From: JBHJGS01 sp050331575
GTDB taxonomy: Bacteria > Pseudomonadota > Alphaproteobacteria > Sphingomonadales > Rhodothalassiaceae
Direction of reading: 5' to 3'
NCBI GenBank assembly: GCA_050331575.1
Contig: JBHJGS010000014.1
Location: 1 to 64,000 of the forward strand
DNA length: 64,000 bases
Shown: positions 44,314 to 53,128 of the stretch, piece after piece
Numbering within the stretch: position 1 is the first letter of the stretch
Layout: every line of letters starts with the position of its first letter
Notes under the pieces: generated by a model
Seen by the model: the letters and a program-made list of their open reading frames with translations, nothing else
Database searches by the model: none
Told to the model about the DNA's origin: nothing
Program-made: the position numbers and the translations under genes

Positions 44314-45153
44314 ATGCACGACCTGAAGACCCTGATTGAGGATGCCTTTGACAATCGCGCCAGCCTGAGCCCGGACACGCACGGAGCGGTTCGCGCAGCG
44401 GTGGACGAAGCGTTGGCCGGGCTTGATGCTGGCCGCTTGCGCGTGGCTGAAAAAGTCGACGGGCAGTGGGTCGTCCATCAATGGCTGAAAAAGGCTGTGC
44501 TGCTCAGCTTTCGCCTCAATGATATGGTTTTGATCGAGGGTGGTCCGGGGTTGAATACCGCCTGGTTCGACAAGGTCCGGTCGAAATTTGAAGGCTGGAC
44601 GCGGAAGGACTTTCAGGCCGCGGGGTTCCGCGCGGTGCCAGGATCCTTCGTCCGCCGTTCCGCCTTCATCGGGCCCGATGCCGTGCTGATGCCCAGCTTC
44701 GTCAATCTGGGCGCGCATATCGGCCGCGGCACCATGATCGATACCTGGGCCTCGATCGGCTCATGCGCCCAAATCGGGGCGAACTGCCATATCTCCGCCG
44801 GCGCGGGCATCGGCGGCGTGCTTGAGCCGCTGCAGGCCAATCCGACGATCATCGAGGATGATTGCTTCATCGGCGCGCGCTCCGAAGTGGTTGAAGGTGT
44901 GATCGTCGAGCAGGGCGCGGTTCTGGCCATGGGCGTGTTCATCACCGCCTCCACAAAGATCGTCGACCGGCAAAGCGGCGAAGTGAGCCAGGGCCGCGTG
45001 CCGGCCTATTCCGTGGTCGTGCCCGGAAGCCTGCCGGGCAAACCGCTGCCGGATGGCTCCGCCGGGCCGAGCCTGAATTGCGCCGTGATCATCAAGCGCG
45101 TCGACGCACAGACCCGGGCGAAGACGGGCATTAACGAATTGCTGCGGGCATGA
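44314..45153 (+). CDS. dapD: Tetrahydrodipicolinate N-succinyltransferase
   Basis: Adds succinyl from succinyl-CoA to tetrahydrodipicolinate in the lysine/meso-diaminopimelate pathway. 279 residues with a left-handed beta-helix: INFxNLGAH-like VNLGAHIGRGTMIDTWASIGS, CHISAGAGIGGVLEPLQA and IEDDCFIGARSEVVEGVIVE. N-terminal helix and C-terminal GKPLPDGSAGPSLNCAVIIK match the family. The 3' end overlaps dapE by 4 bases. Confidence 0.97.
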   Translation: MHDLKTLIEDAFDNRASLSPDTHGAVRAAVDEALAGLDAGRLRVAEKVDGQWVVHQWLKKAVLLSFRLNDMVLIEGGPGLNTAWFDKVRSKFEGWTRKDFQAAGFRAVPGSFVRRSAFIGPDAVLMPSFVNLGAHIGRGTMIDTWASIGSCAQIGANCHISAGAGIGGVLEPLQANPTIIEDDCFIGARSEVVEGVIVEQGAVLAMGVFITASTKIVDRQSGEVSQGRVPAYSVVVPGSLPGKPLPDGSAGPSLNCAVIIKRVDAQTRAKTGINELLRA

Positions 45154-46301
45154 GCCTTGCGCAGCCGCGGCTGCAGGTCTCGCGGGCGGTGGAAATCGCC
45201 CAGGCGCTGATTCGGCACCCCAGCGTCACACCGGCCGAGGCGGGCGCGTTGGATGTTTTGGAAAGCCTGCTGACGCCGCTGGGCTTCGTTTGCCATCGTC
45301 TGGTGTTCGGGGAGGTCGACAATCTGTTCGCCCGTTGGGGCACGGGCGCCCCGCATCTTTGCTTTGCCGGCCATGTTGATGTCGTACCGGTGGGCGAAAT
45401 CGACCGCTGGAGCGTCGATCCATTCGACGCGGTGTTGGCCGAAGGCCTGCTGATTGGCCGCGGCGCGGCGGACATGAAGGGCGCGGTTGCTGCCATGGTC
45501 GCAGCGGCAGAGCATGTGGTGCCGGAGCGCCCGGTCGGCTCGCTATCCTTTCTGATCACCTGCGACGAGGAGGGCCCGGCCACCGACGGCACGCGCATGG
45601 TGCTGCCTTGGATGGCTGCCCATGGCCATGTCCCGGATCTGTGCCTGGTCGGCGAGCCAACCAATCCCGGCAGATTGGGGGAGATGATCAAGATCGGCCG
45701 GCGCGGAAGCTTGAACGCGCACTTGACCGTGCGCGGCGCCCAAGGTCATGTCGCCTATCCGCACCTGGCCGACAATCCAATTCCAAAGCTGCTGCGGCTC
45801 TTGGCAGCGCTGGATGCGCTGGTATTGGACGAGGGCACGGCGCATTTCCAGCCGTCGACCCTGGCGATCACCTCTGTCGATGTCGGCAATGGCGCCACCA
45901 ATGTGATCCCCGGCGTTGCCAGCGCGCGGTTCAACATTCGCTTCAATGATCTGCATTCCGGCGGCTCACTGGAGCCGCTCCTGCGGCAGTCGCTCGATGC
46001 CGTCGGCGTAGAATATGAATTGGACACCCTGGTGACCGGCGAGGCGTTTTTGACGCCGCGCGGGCCGCTGGTCGACGCCTTGGTGGCCGCGATCGAACAG
46101 CACACCGGCCGCACACCGACCTTGTCCACCTCCGGTGGCACGTCGGATGCCCGCTTCATCAAGGATTACTGCCCGGTCGTGGAATTCGGCCTGGTCGGCG
46201 CCACCATGCATAAGGTCGACGAACAGGTCGCTGTCAGCGATATCGACGGCTTGACAGCGATCTATGCGGATCTGCTGCGCCAGATCCTGACGAGATCCTG
46301 A
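45150..46301 (+). CDS. dapE: Succinyl-diaminopimelate desuccinylase
   Basis: Zinc peptidase-like M20 enzyme removing succinate to give LL-diaminopimelate. 383 residues: CFAGHVDVVPVGE, RGAADMKGAVAAMV, ITCDEEGPATDGTRM, GEPTNPGRLGEMIKIGRRG and STSGGTSDARFIKDYCPVVEFGL. Metal ligands are the expected His, Asp, Glu, Glu and a His near THMHKVDE-like ATMHKVDEQVAVSDID. The last codons are part of an 11-bp tandem repeat that contains the stop. Confidence 0.97.
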   Translation: MSLAQPRLQVSRAVEIAQALIRHPSVTPAEAGALDVLESLLTPLGFVCHRLVFGEVDNLFARWGTGAPHLCFAGHVDVVPVGEIDRWSVDPFDAVLAEGLLIGRGAADMKGAVAAMVAAAEHVVPERPVGSLSFLITCDEEGPATDGTRMVLPWMAAHGHVPDLCLVGEPTNPGRLGEMIKIGRRGSLNAHLTVRGAQGHVAYPHLADNPIPKLLRLLAALDALVLDEGTAHFQPSTLAITSVDVGNGATNVIPGVASARFNIRFNDLHSGGSLEPLLRQSLDAVGVEYELDTLVTGEAFLTPRGPLVDALVAAIEQHTGRTPTLSTSGGTSDARFIKDYCPVVEFGLVGATMHKVDEQVAVSDIDGLTAIYADLLRQILTRS

Positions 46302-46313
46302 CGAGATCCTGAC
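46283..46313. repeat. 11-bp tandem repeat spanning the dapE stop codon
   Basis: GATCCTGACGA is present in two full copies (46283-46293, 46294-46304) and one partial (46305-46313). The stop TGA at 46299-46301 lies in the second copy. Because 11 is not a multiple of three, changes in copy number would shift the reading frame and change the C-terminal tail. Confidence 0.85.
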
Positions 46314-46336
46314 CGGCGCCTGACCCCTGCCGAAGG

Positions 46337-47536
46337 TCAAGCCTGCTTGCTGTCCGGTAGCGGCTTCACCGCCATCAGCAGGGCCACGGCCACCAACTCC
46401 ACTGCCGCGACCGCCGCGCACAAGACCGGCAGGCCATGCAGGATCACCGGCGCGAGCAGAGCCGTGCCGGCAGCGGCCGTGCCAAGGATTGCCAGGATCA
46501 TCAGCGACGCGGCCCGGTCGTCATCGCCGCTGCCGGCGATGATCGCGCGCAAAAACCCCGGCGGGCCGCGCAGGCCCAGGCCGGCGTTCAGAGGCGCGAA
46601 CAAGATGACCAGCATCCACGGCTGCCGCCCGCCCAGAAGCGCATGAAGCAGCAGCGCCCCGCCAGCCAAAGCGGCAAGCCCGGTTCCAATGCCGATCATC
46701 CGCTCCGCGCCGACCCGTTCGACGAACCAACCGCTCAGATTAGAGGCCAGGATGAAGCAGGCGATGCCAACGACCTGCATCACGATGAAATCATTCAAGC
46801 TGCCGCCCAGCGTGCGCACGATCACCACTGGCGCCCCGAACACGAAAATCAGCAGACCGCCGAGGACGAAGGCCTGGCTCAAGGCATAGCGCAGATAAGT
46901 GGGTGAGCGCAGTAACCGCAGATACGAGCCGCTGCGCGTCACACAGCTCGGCGGGGTGGCTGGCAACAGCCGGTAGAACAGCAGCAACAAAGCTGCCAGA
47001 ACCAATGCGGCTGCGCCGGTGACCTGAAAGGACAGCCGCCAGCCGCCCAAGCCCAGCAGCCACACCCCGATGATGGGCGCGATCGCCGGGGCCAGCGACT
47101 CAATGCTGGAAAAGGCCCCGATCGCCCGGGTCGCGCCGGTTTCGCTGAACAGCAGCCGGATCATGCCCGGCGCATAAACGGTCGGCGCGGCCGCCAACAG
47201 CCCCTGCACAAAGCGCCAGGCAATCAGGGCCGCCATGGTGTCGGCCGCCGCCGCAGCGAAAGAAACCGCGCCCAGGCTCACCGCAGAGCCGACCAACAGG
47301 CGCCGCCGTCCCACCACCGCCCCCGCCGCCCCGAACAGCAGCAGACCCAGCGCAGTGCCGGCGACATAGACCGCAACGACAAGCTGGGCCGCCGCTGCAT
47401 CGCCGCCCACCGCCTCAGGCAAGGATGGCACTGCCGGCAGCACCAAATCGATCGCCGCCAACTGCACCAGCGAGCCGAGCACCAGGAGGATGCAGACGAA
47501 CACGGCAACGAAGATCGAAGGGCGAGGCACAGACAT
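46337..47536 (-). CDS. MFS drug/metabolite exporter (Bcr/CflA-like)
   Basis: 399 residues with 12 hydrophobic segments and the loop-2/3 motif GLLLFGAAGAVVGRRRLLVG, typical of major-facilitator exporters of the drug-resistance type (IDLVLPAVPSLPEAV helix 1, as in Bcr/CflA). Substrate unknown. ATG 47536 is chosen, with AAAGG about 10 bases ahead, rather than a GTG 69 bases earlier. It is divergent from the phospholipid cassette; a link to lipid or headgroup export is only a positional guess. Confidence 0.85.
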   Translation of the reverse strand: MSVPRPSIFVAVFVCILLVLGSLVQLAAIDLVLPAVPSLPEAVGGDAAAAQLVVAVYVAGTALGLLLFGAAGAVVGRRRLLVGSAVSLGAVSFAAAAADTMAALIAWRFVQGLLAAAPTVYAPGMIRLLFSETGATRAIGAFSSIESLAPAIAPIIGVWLLGLGGWRLSFQVTGAAALVLAALLLLFYRLLPATPPSCVTRSGSYLRLLRSPTYLRYALSQAFVLGGLLIFVFGAPVVIVRTLGGSLNDFIVMQVVGIACFILASNLSGWFVERVGAERMIGIGTGLAALAGGALLLHALLGGRQPWMLVILFAPLNAGLGLRGPPGFLRAIIAGSGDDDRAASLMILAILGTAAAGTALLAPVILHGLPVLCAAVAAVELVAVALLMAVKPLPDSKQA

Positions 47537-47650
47537 GACGTCTGGGCCTTTGGCGGAGGGCGCCGCGGCGGGCAAGCAGATTCCTCTTGAACACGATTCA
47601 GTCACGTGCTAGGAATTACCTATCGTTCAATTACGGACTCGGAGGATCCG

Positions 47651-48496
47651 ATGAGCACAAAGACCCTGCATGTGCTGACCCAGCCCTTGCACCCGCTGAA
47701 CCCCAAGGCCTGGTGGTATGGTGGACTGCGCCGCCTGCTTAATCTTCTGACGCCCCTGTCCGAAGGACTGACCATTGGCCGGCGCCATGGCTTCGACAGC
47801 GGGCTGGTGCTCGATCATGTCTATGCCAACCAGGCGAAGGGAAGCGGTCGGCTGGGCCGCTTGATTGACCGGATCTATCTGAACGCGCCGGGCTGGCGCG
47901 GCATCCGAAACCGCGGCGCCCTGTTGAGCGCGGCCGTGCAGCAGGAAATCCGCCGACGCGCGGGCGATCAACCGGTGCGTCTGGCCGACCTGGCCTGCGG
48001 CGGCGCGCAGCCGGTGCTTCAGGCGCTGGCGACCTGCCGCGATCAGCCGGTTGATGCGGTTCTGCGCGATTATGTCGAGGCCAATCTGCAGCGGGCCCGG
48101 ACCCACGCCGCCGCCCGCCAGCTGACCGCCCGGATCGAACGCGCCGATGCCTTTGACGACGCCGACCTGGCAGCCCTCGGCCAGCAGGACATCGTGATCG
48201 TCTTCGGCTTGCATGAGATCATCGACGACGATGCCAAGGTGCGCGCGCATTGCCACCGGATCGCGCGCCTGCTGGCGCCCGGCGGCACGCTGCTGCTGAC
48301 GGTGCAGCCGGACCATCCGCAGCTGGAATTCATCGCCCGGGTGCTGCGTTCCCACACCGGCCGGCCCTGGGCCATGCGTCTGCGTCCGATCGCGCTGACC
48401 TGGCAATGGCTGACCGACGCCGGCTTGCGCATCGACGGGCTGCGCATGGAACAACTGGGCATTTTCGGACTGATCCGCGCCACCAAGGAGGTATGA
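47651..48496 (+). CDS. Class I SAM-dependent methyltransferase, first gene of a phospholipid-type cassette
   Basis: 281 residues. SAM-binding motif I is in RLADLACGGAQPVLQAL. Motifs QDIVIVFGLHEIIDDD and APGGTLLLTVQP follow. No lipid-binding or membrane segment is obvious; the first 95 residues are an extra domain (KAWWYGGLRRLLNLLTPLSE, YLNAPGWRGIRNRGALL). GGAGG stands 5 bases before ATG 47651. It ends 4 bases before a CDP-alcohol phosphatidyltransferase gene, with acyltransferase and cytidylyltransferase genes after it. A phospholipid methyltransferase role is inferred from this company. The substrate may also be a small headgroup precursor. Confidence 0.75.
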   Translation: MSTKTLHVLTQPLHPLNPKAWWYGGLRRLLNLLTPLSEGLTIGRRHGFDSGLVLDHVYANQAKGSGRLGRLIDRIYLNAPGWRGIRNRGALLSAAVQQEIRRRAGDQPVRLADLACGGAQPVLQALATCRDQPVDAVLRDYVEANLQRARTHAAARQLTARIERADAFDDADLAALGQQDIVIVFGLHEIIDDDAKVRAHCHRIARLLAPGGTLLLTVQPDHPQLEFIARVLRSHTGRPWAMRLRPIALTWQWLTDAGLRIDGLRMEQLGIFGLIRATKEV

Positions 48497-48500
48497 GGCC

Positions 48501-49106
48501 ATGGTCACGCTCTATGCCCTAAAGCCGCGCTTTCAGGCGCTTCTGCGCCCGGTCGCTCGCGGGCTGGTGCGCGCCGGCGTCCGCGCCAATCATGTGACGG
48601 TGGCGGCGCTGGGCGCGTCCCTTGGCTATGCCGTGGCACTCAGCCTGTCTGGAGCTGCAGCGTGGCTTCTGGCGGGTCTGGCGCCGTTTCTGCTGGTTCG
48701 CATGGCGCTGAATGCCCTGGACGGCATGATGGCGCGCGACCATGGCCAGACCAGCCGCACGGGCGATGTGCTCAACGAGCTGGGCGATGTGCTCAGCGAT
48801 GCTGCCCTGATCCTAGCGCTGGGCAGCTTGCCGGCGATCGGCCTGGGCCCCGCGGCGGTGCTGGCGCTGTGGGCGGTGCTGACCGAATTCGCCGGGGTGC
48901 TGGCCCAGGCGGTGGGCGGGCCGCGCCGTTATGACGGGCCGATGGGCAAGAGCGACCGCGCCGCCGGTCTGGCCGGTCTTGGGCTGATCGCAGCACTGGC
49001 GCCGCTGCCGGCCGGCCTTGGCTGGGTCCTGGCGGGCGCCGGCGGCTGTCTGATGGCGCTGACCATGCTGCGGCGTCTGCGCCCGATGCCCGGGGTGACA
49101 GCATGA
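48501..49106 (+). CDS. Atypical CDP-alcohol phosphatidyltransferase
   Basis: 201-residue membrane enzyme of the family that joins a CDP-activated lipid to an alcohol headgroup. The signature D1xxD2GxxAR...GxxxD3xxxD4 is present but reads NALDGMMAR...GDVLNELGD, so D1 (Asn 71) and D3 (Asn 92) are Asn while D2 (74) and D4 (96) are Asp. Several hydrophobic helices flank it. The canonical enzymes use all four Asp for metals and catalysis, so this is a divergent subfamily or an inactive copy. It overlaps the next acyltransferase gene by 4 bases. Lipid product unknown. Confidence 0.85.
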   Translation: MVTLYALKPRFQALLRPVARGLVRAGVRANHVTVAALGASLGYAVALSLSGAAAWLLAGLAPFLLVRMALNALDGMMARDHGQTSRTGDVLNELGDVLSDAALILALGSLPAIGLGPAAVLALWAVLTEFAGVLAQAVGGPRRYDGPMGKSDRAAGLAGLGLIAALAPLPAGLGWVLAGAGGCLMALTMLRRLRPMPGVTA

Positions 49107-49738
49107 GCGTGATCGGGACCGGTGCGGCGGCGCTCCGCACCGTGTTGGAGGCGGCGTCGCGGTGCCTCACCGGGGTGACGCCGGCGTCGGCGCTGCCGGA
49201 TCTGCCTGGCCCGGCCCTGTTCATCGCCAATCATCGCAGCCATCTGGACCAGCTGCTGGTGCGCGCGGCCCTGCCGAAGCGCCTGCGCCGGACCCTGAGG
49301 CCGGTGGCGGGGAAGGATTATTGGGGCCGCGGCGCGGTGCGGCGCGTGCTGGCTGAGCGCGTGTTTCAGGCGCTGTTGATAAGCCGCCGGCCGATGTGCC
49401 GGCGCGATCACCCGGTGGCACGGCTGGCCGACGCGCTGGACGCCGGCCAATCGCTTCTGCTGTTCCCGGAGGGCACGCGCAACCGCACAGCCGAGCCGCT
49501 GCTGCCGTTCAAGCCGGGACTGGCGCATCTGATCAAGGCACGGCCGCACACCCCGGTGGTGCCGGTGTGGATCGAGAATCAGCAGCTGGTGCTGCCGAAG
49601 GGTGCCTGCCTGCCGGTGCCGCTGCTGTGCCGGGTCGGCCTCGGCGCACCGCTATTCGCCCACGCCGGGGAGGCGAAGCGCGCCTTCCTGGCACGCTGCC
49701 AATCCGCACTGCTTGAGACGAAGGAGCAGATGGCATGA
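49103..49738 (+). CDS. PlsC-like lysophospholipid acyltransferase
   Basis: 211 residues. The acyltransferase catalytic motif is ANHRSHLDQLL (HxxxxD), followed by the substrate motif LFPEGTRNR. The N-terminal hydrophobic stretch is weak. Such enzymes acylate lysophosphatidic acid to phosphatidic acid, or remodel lysophospholipids. It overlaps the phosphatidyltransferase gene by 4 bases and the cytidylyltransferase gene by 4. A role supplying a specific phosphatidic acid for the cassette is inferred. Confidence 0.87.
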   Translation: MSVIGTGAAALRTVLEAASRCLTGVTPASALPDLPGPALFIANHRSHLDQLLVRAALPKRLRRTLRPVAGKDYWGRGAVRRVLAERVFQALLISRRPMCRRDHPVARLADALDAGQSLLLFPEGTRNRTAEPLLPFKPGLAHLIKARPHTPVVPVWIENQQLVLPKGACLPVPLLCRVGLGAPLFAHAGEAKRAFLARCQSALLETKEQMA

Positions 49739-50676
49739 CCACGACTCTGACCCCGCTGGCAGGCCTGATTGCTGCGATCGTCGCCTTTCTGGGTGCTGGC
49801 AGCCTGGCCTCCTGGCTGCTGCACGCCCGAACCGGCAGCCCGGCACGCGCACGCCTGGCCCGCAACCTGTCTAAGCGGGTGCGGGCATGGTGGCTCATGG
49901 CGGCCATCCTGGGCCTGGCCTTTGTCGCGGGCAAGGCGGGCATTGTGCTGCTCTGTGCCCTGCTGTCGATTCTGGCGCTGCGGGAATTCCTCGCCCTGAC
50001 CGGGGCGCGGCCGGCCGATCATGGCGGGCTGGCGCTGCTGAGCTATGGCCTGGTGCCGCTGCAATATGCGCTGATCTGGTTCGACCGCGCCGGCATCGCG
50101 GTGATCTTGCTGCCGGTCTATGGCTTTCTGGCGCTGCCGGTGCTGACCGCGCTGAAAGGCGATGTCACCGACTTTTTCGGCCGGACTGCCAAGATCCAAT
50201 TCGCCGCGATGCTGTGTGTCTATGCCCTGTCCTATCTGGCCGCGCCGGTGATGCTGGACATCGGGCCGATGGCGGACCGGCTGGGCTTGATCGCTTGGGC
50301 GGCGTTCACCGTGCAGATGTCTGACGTGCTGCAATATGTCTGCGGCAAGCTGATCGGCAGGCATCCGGTCGCTCCGGCTCTGTCTCCCGCGAAGACCTGG
50401 GAGGGGCTGGTCGGCGGTGTCGCGCTGACGGTGCTGCTGGCCATATTGCTGCACGGTCTGACGCCGTTCGGCCTGTGGCGGGCCGGCCTGATCGCGCTTA
50501 CGCTGACCTTGGCGGGCTTTCTGGGCGGCCTGGTGATGTCCGCGATCAAGCGCGACCGCGGACTGAAGGATTGGGGCCGGTCCCTGCCGGGCCATGGCGG
50601 CTTGCTTGACCGGCTGGACAGCCTGCTGTTCTCCGCCCCGCTGCTCTACCACATCACCAATTTCTGGTGGGGCTAA
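49735..50676 (+). CDS. CdsA-like phosphatidate cytidylyltransferase
   Basis: 313 residues with about eight membrane helices. The C-terminal CdsA signature is seen as SAIKRDRGLKDWGRSLPGHGGLLDRLDS (S-x-x-KR-x4-KD-...-HGG-x-x-DR-x-D). An upstream ALSPAKTWEG segment also fits. The canonical GDLxxS before the KR is GGLVMS here, so the Asp is Gly. It would make CDP-diacylglycerol from phosphatidic acid and CTP, presumably a second copy beside a housekeeping cdsA elsewhere. Last gene of the four-gene coupled cassette. Confidence 0.88.
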   Translation: MTTTLTPLAGLIAAIVAFLGAGSLASWLLHARTGSPARARLARNLSKRVRAWWLMAAILGLAFVAGKAGIVLLCALLSILALREFLALTGARPADHGGLALLSYGLVPLQYALIWFDRAGIAVILLPVYGFLALPVLTALKGDVTDFFGRTAKIQFAAMLCVYALSYLAAPVMLDIGPMADRLGLIAWAAFTVQMSDVLQYVCGKLIGRHPVAPALSPAKTWEGLVGGVALTVLLAILLHGLTPFGLWRAGLIALTLTLAGFLGGLVMSAIKRDRGLKDWGRSLPGHGGLLDRLDSLLFSAPLLYHITNFWWG

Positions 50677-50761
50677 GCCGGCGGGGTAGGGGGTGGGTTC
50701 GCCCAGCGGCCCCCGCGGTTTTGCGGCCGCCGCCCTCAGCCCTGCGCACAGCGATCCTTGC

Positions 50762-51739
50762 TCAACATGTCACCACCACCTTGCCGGTGGAGCGGCGCTC
50801 AGCGAGCAGGGCGATGGCTTCGTGCGCCTGATCCAGGGTCAGACGGTTAGAGATATGCGGCTTGATCCGGCCCTCGCGGTACCAGCCGAACAGGGTCTGC
50901 AGCGAGCCGACCAGCACGGAGGGCTTTTTCGCCGAATAGCTGCCCCAATAAAGGCCGACCACGGAGATGTTCTTCACCAGCAGGATATTGGCCGGCACCT
51001 GCGGGATCGTCCCGGAGGCGAAGCCGATCACCAGAATGCGGCCTTCAAAGGCGATGGCGCGCAGCGAGGCCTCGAACGCCGAGCCGCCGACCGGATCATA
51101 GATCACGTCCGCGCCGCGGCCCTCGGTCAGCGCCTTGATGCGCTCGCGGATATCCTCTTCGCTGTAATTGATCAGATGATCCGCCCCCTTGGCGCGGGCG
51201 GCCTCCAGCTTCTCCGCGCTGCCCGCCGTGGCGATCACCTTAGCCCCCATCAGCTTGCCGATTTCCACCGCGGTCAGGCCGACACCGCCGCCGGCGCCGT
51301 GCACCACCAAGGTCTCGTCCGGCTTCAGCTGGGCGCGATGGTCCAGGCCGACATGGCTGGTCCCGTAGGCGACCGGAAAGGCCGCCGCCTCGGCCAAGTC
51401 CATATCGTCGGGCAAGGGCAGCGCCAGCACCGCGTCCATCACGGCATATTCCGCCAGCCCGCCATAAGGCAGCACGCCGGCGACTTTCTGGCCCTGGCTC
51501 AAATGCCCCACCCCCTCGCCCGTCGCATCGACCGTGCCGGCGATCTCGATGCCCGGCGAGAAGGGCGGCTCCGGCTTGACCTGATAGGCGCCCTTGATCA
51601 TCAGCGTGTCGGCAAAATTGATGCCGCAGGCGGCGACCTTCACACGCACCTGGCCCGGCCCGGGATCGGGCACCGGCACATCGCTCAAGGTCAGGCCGTC
51701 CAGCCCGGTGGGCTCCTGCACCATCAGCGCTTTCATCAT
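50762..51739 (-). CDS. NADPH:quinone oxidoreductase, medium-chain dehydrogenase family
   Basis: 325 residues of the zinc-independent quinone oxidoreductase type. GroES-like N-terminus (EIAGTVDATGEGVGHLSQGQKV, CGINFADTLMIKGAYQ) and nucleotide-binding AAGG-like VVHGAGGGVGLTAVEIGKLMGAKVIATAGS. It would reduce quinones with NADPH; the physiological substrate is unknown. ATG 51739 is directly followed by a second ATG, so either may be used. It is divergent from the radical SAM gene. Confidence 0.9.
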   Translation of the reverse strand: MMKALMVQEPTGLDGLTLSDVPVPDPGPGQVRVKVAACGINFADTLMIKGAYQVKPEPPFSPGIEIAGTVDATGEGVGHLSQGQKVAGVLPYGGLAEYAVMDAVLALPLPDDMDLAEAAAFPVAYGTSHVGLDHRAQLKPDETLVVHGAGGGVGLTAVEIGKLMGAKVIATAGSAEKLEAARAKGADHLINYSEEDIRERIKALTEGRGADVIYDPVGGSAFEASLRAIAFEGRILVIGFASGTIPQVPANILLVKNISVVGLYWGSYSAKKPSVLVGSLQTLFGWYREGRIKPHISNRLTLDQAHEAIALLAERRSTGKVVVTC

Positions 51740-51851
51740 GGTCTTGGTCTCCTGCAGCGGTGGGGCCGCCACCCTGCCAAGCGCGCGCCCGGGCGGCAAG
51801 CCGCCTGCCAATGTTCTTGTTATGTTCCGCTTCATGGGATAGACTAAGGCT

Positions 51852-52964
51852 ATGACTGAGTCGCTGCACCCGCTGAAATCCGCTACCTGGCGCCCACCAA
51901 GCGCGCGGCGCGGTCGCGCTGCGGCCTCCAACCCCGATGGCCGGTTCGAACGCCTTGCCCGCGCGCCGGTGGAGGATGGTTGGCAGACCGCAGAGCAGTA
52001 TTTGAGCAATCCGCGCACGACGGTCACGGCGGAGGCCGCGCGAACGGTGATCACCCGCAACCAATCGCCGGATATTCCATTCGACCGGTCGATCAATCCC
52101 TATCGCGGCTGCGAACATGGCTGTGTGTATTGCTATGCCCGGCCGGCCCATGCGGTGATGGGGCTGTCCCCCGGGCTGGATTTCGAAACCCAGCTTTTCG
52201 CCAAACGCGAGGCGGCGGACAAGCTGCGGCGGGAGCTGGCCAAGCCCGGCTATGAGGTGCGCCCGATCGCCTTGGGGACCAATACCGATCCCTATCAGCC
52301 AGTGGAGAAGCGCTGGCGCATCACCCGCTCGATCCTGCAGGTCTTGGCCGAATGCCGCCATCCGGTCACCATCGTGACGAAATCGCATATGGTGGTGCGC
52401 GACTTGGACATTCTGGCCCCGATGGCCGCGCAAGGCCTGGCCAAGGTGGCGCTTTCGCTGACCACGCTTGATCGGACCTTGGCGCGGGCCATGGAACCGC
52501 GCGCTTCAACACCGCCGCGCCGGCTCGATGCGCTGCGCATTCTATCGGATGCCGGTGTGCCGGCCGGCGTGATGACCGCGCCGATCATCCCGGGTCTGAA
52601 CGATCACGAGATTGAGTCGCTGCTGGCCGCAGCGGCCCGGGCCGGCGCCTGCGAGGCCGGCTGGGTCATGGTGCGGCTGCCGCATGAGGTCAAGCAGCTG
52701 TTCGCGGAATGGCTGGAGGAGACACGGCCGCAGGCAGCCCGGCGGATCTTGCATCTGATCCGGCAGGTGCGCAGCGGCCGGGACAATGATCCGGCGTTTC
52801 ACAGCCGCATGCGCGGCGAGGGGCCTTATGCCGATCTGATCGCCAAGCGCTTCCGCCTTGCCGCGGAGCGCCTGGGTCTGCAGGCGCGAACGCCGCCATT
52901 GCGCACCGACCTGTTCGTGCCGCCGCGGCTGGACGGGCAGCTGGACCTGTTCGCCTCGTCGTAA
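51852..52964 (+). CDS. PA0069-family radical SAM protein
   Basis: 370 residues. The cluster motif reads RGCEHGCVYCYARPAH (CX3CX2C), with SAM-binding TIVTKSHMVVRDLDIL and a strand TMEPRAS-like ARAMEPRASTPPRRLDAL. An NPYRGCEHGC start matches the PA0069/Rv2578c family, whose reaction is unknown; they are sometimes likened to spore photoproduct lyase. The C-terminus is rich in Arg (LRTDLFVPPRLDGQLDLF). ATG 51852 is used; no clear Shine-Dalgarno is visible. Confidence 0.9.
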   Translation: MTESLHPLKSATWRPPSARRGRAAASNPDGRFERLARAPVEDGWQTAEQYLSNPRTTVTAEAARTVITRNQSPDIPFDRSINPYRGCEHGCVYCYARPAHAVMGLSPGLDFETQLFAKREAADKLRRELAKPGYEVRPIALGTNTDPYQPVEKRWRITRSILQVLAECRHPVTIVTKSHMVVRDLDILAPMAAQGLAKVALSLTTLDRTLARAMEPRASTPPRRLDALRILSDAGVPAGVMTAPIIPGLNDHEIESLLAAAARAGACEAGWVMVRLPHEVKQLFAEWLEETRPQAARRILHLIRQVRSGRDNDPAFHSRMRGEGPYADLIAKRFRLAAERLGLQARTPPLRTDLFVPPRLDGQLDLFASS

Positions 52965-53128
52965 CCGCCGGTCGGCTGATCGTGGCGATGCGACAAAGCG
53001 AGAGCCGGCTGCGGCGGATGCGCTTGTGGCCTTGGGCGCGGCGGCGTATTTGGGAAGGGCAGCGAGCAACGCCCCCAAGCGCCACAGCAAAAATGGCGCG
53101 GGCACCAGATAGGATAAAGGAACCCGAG

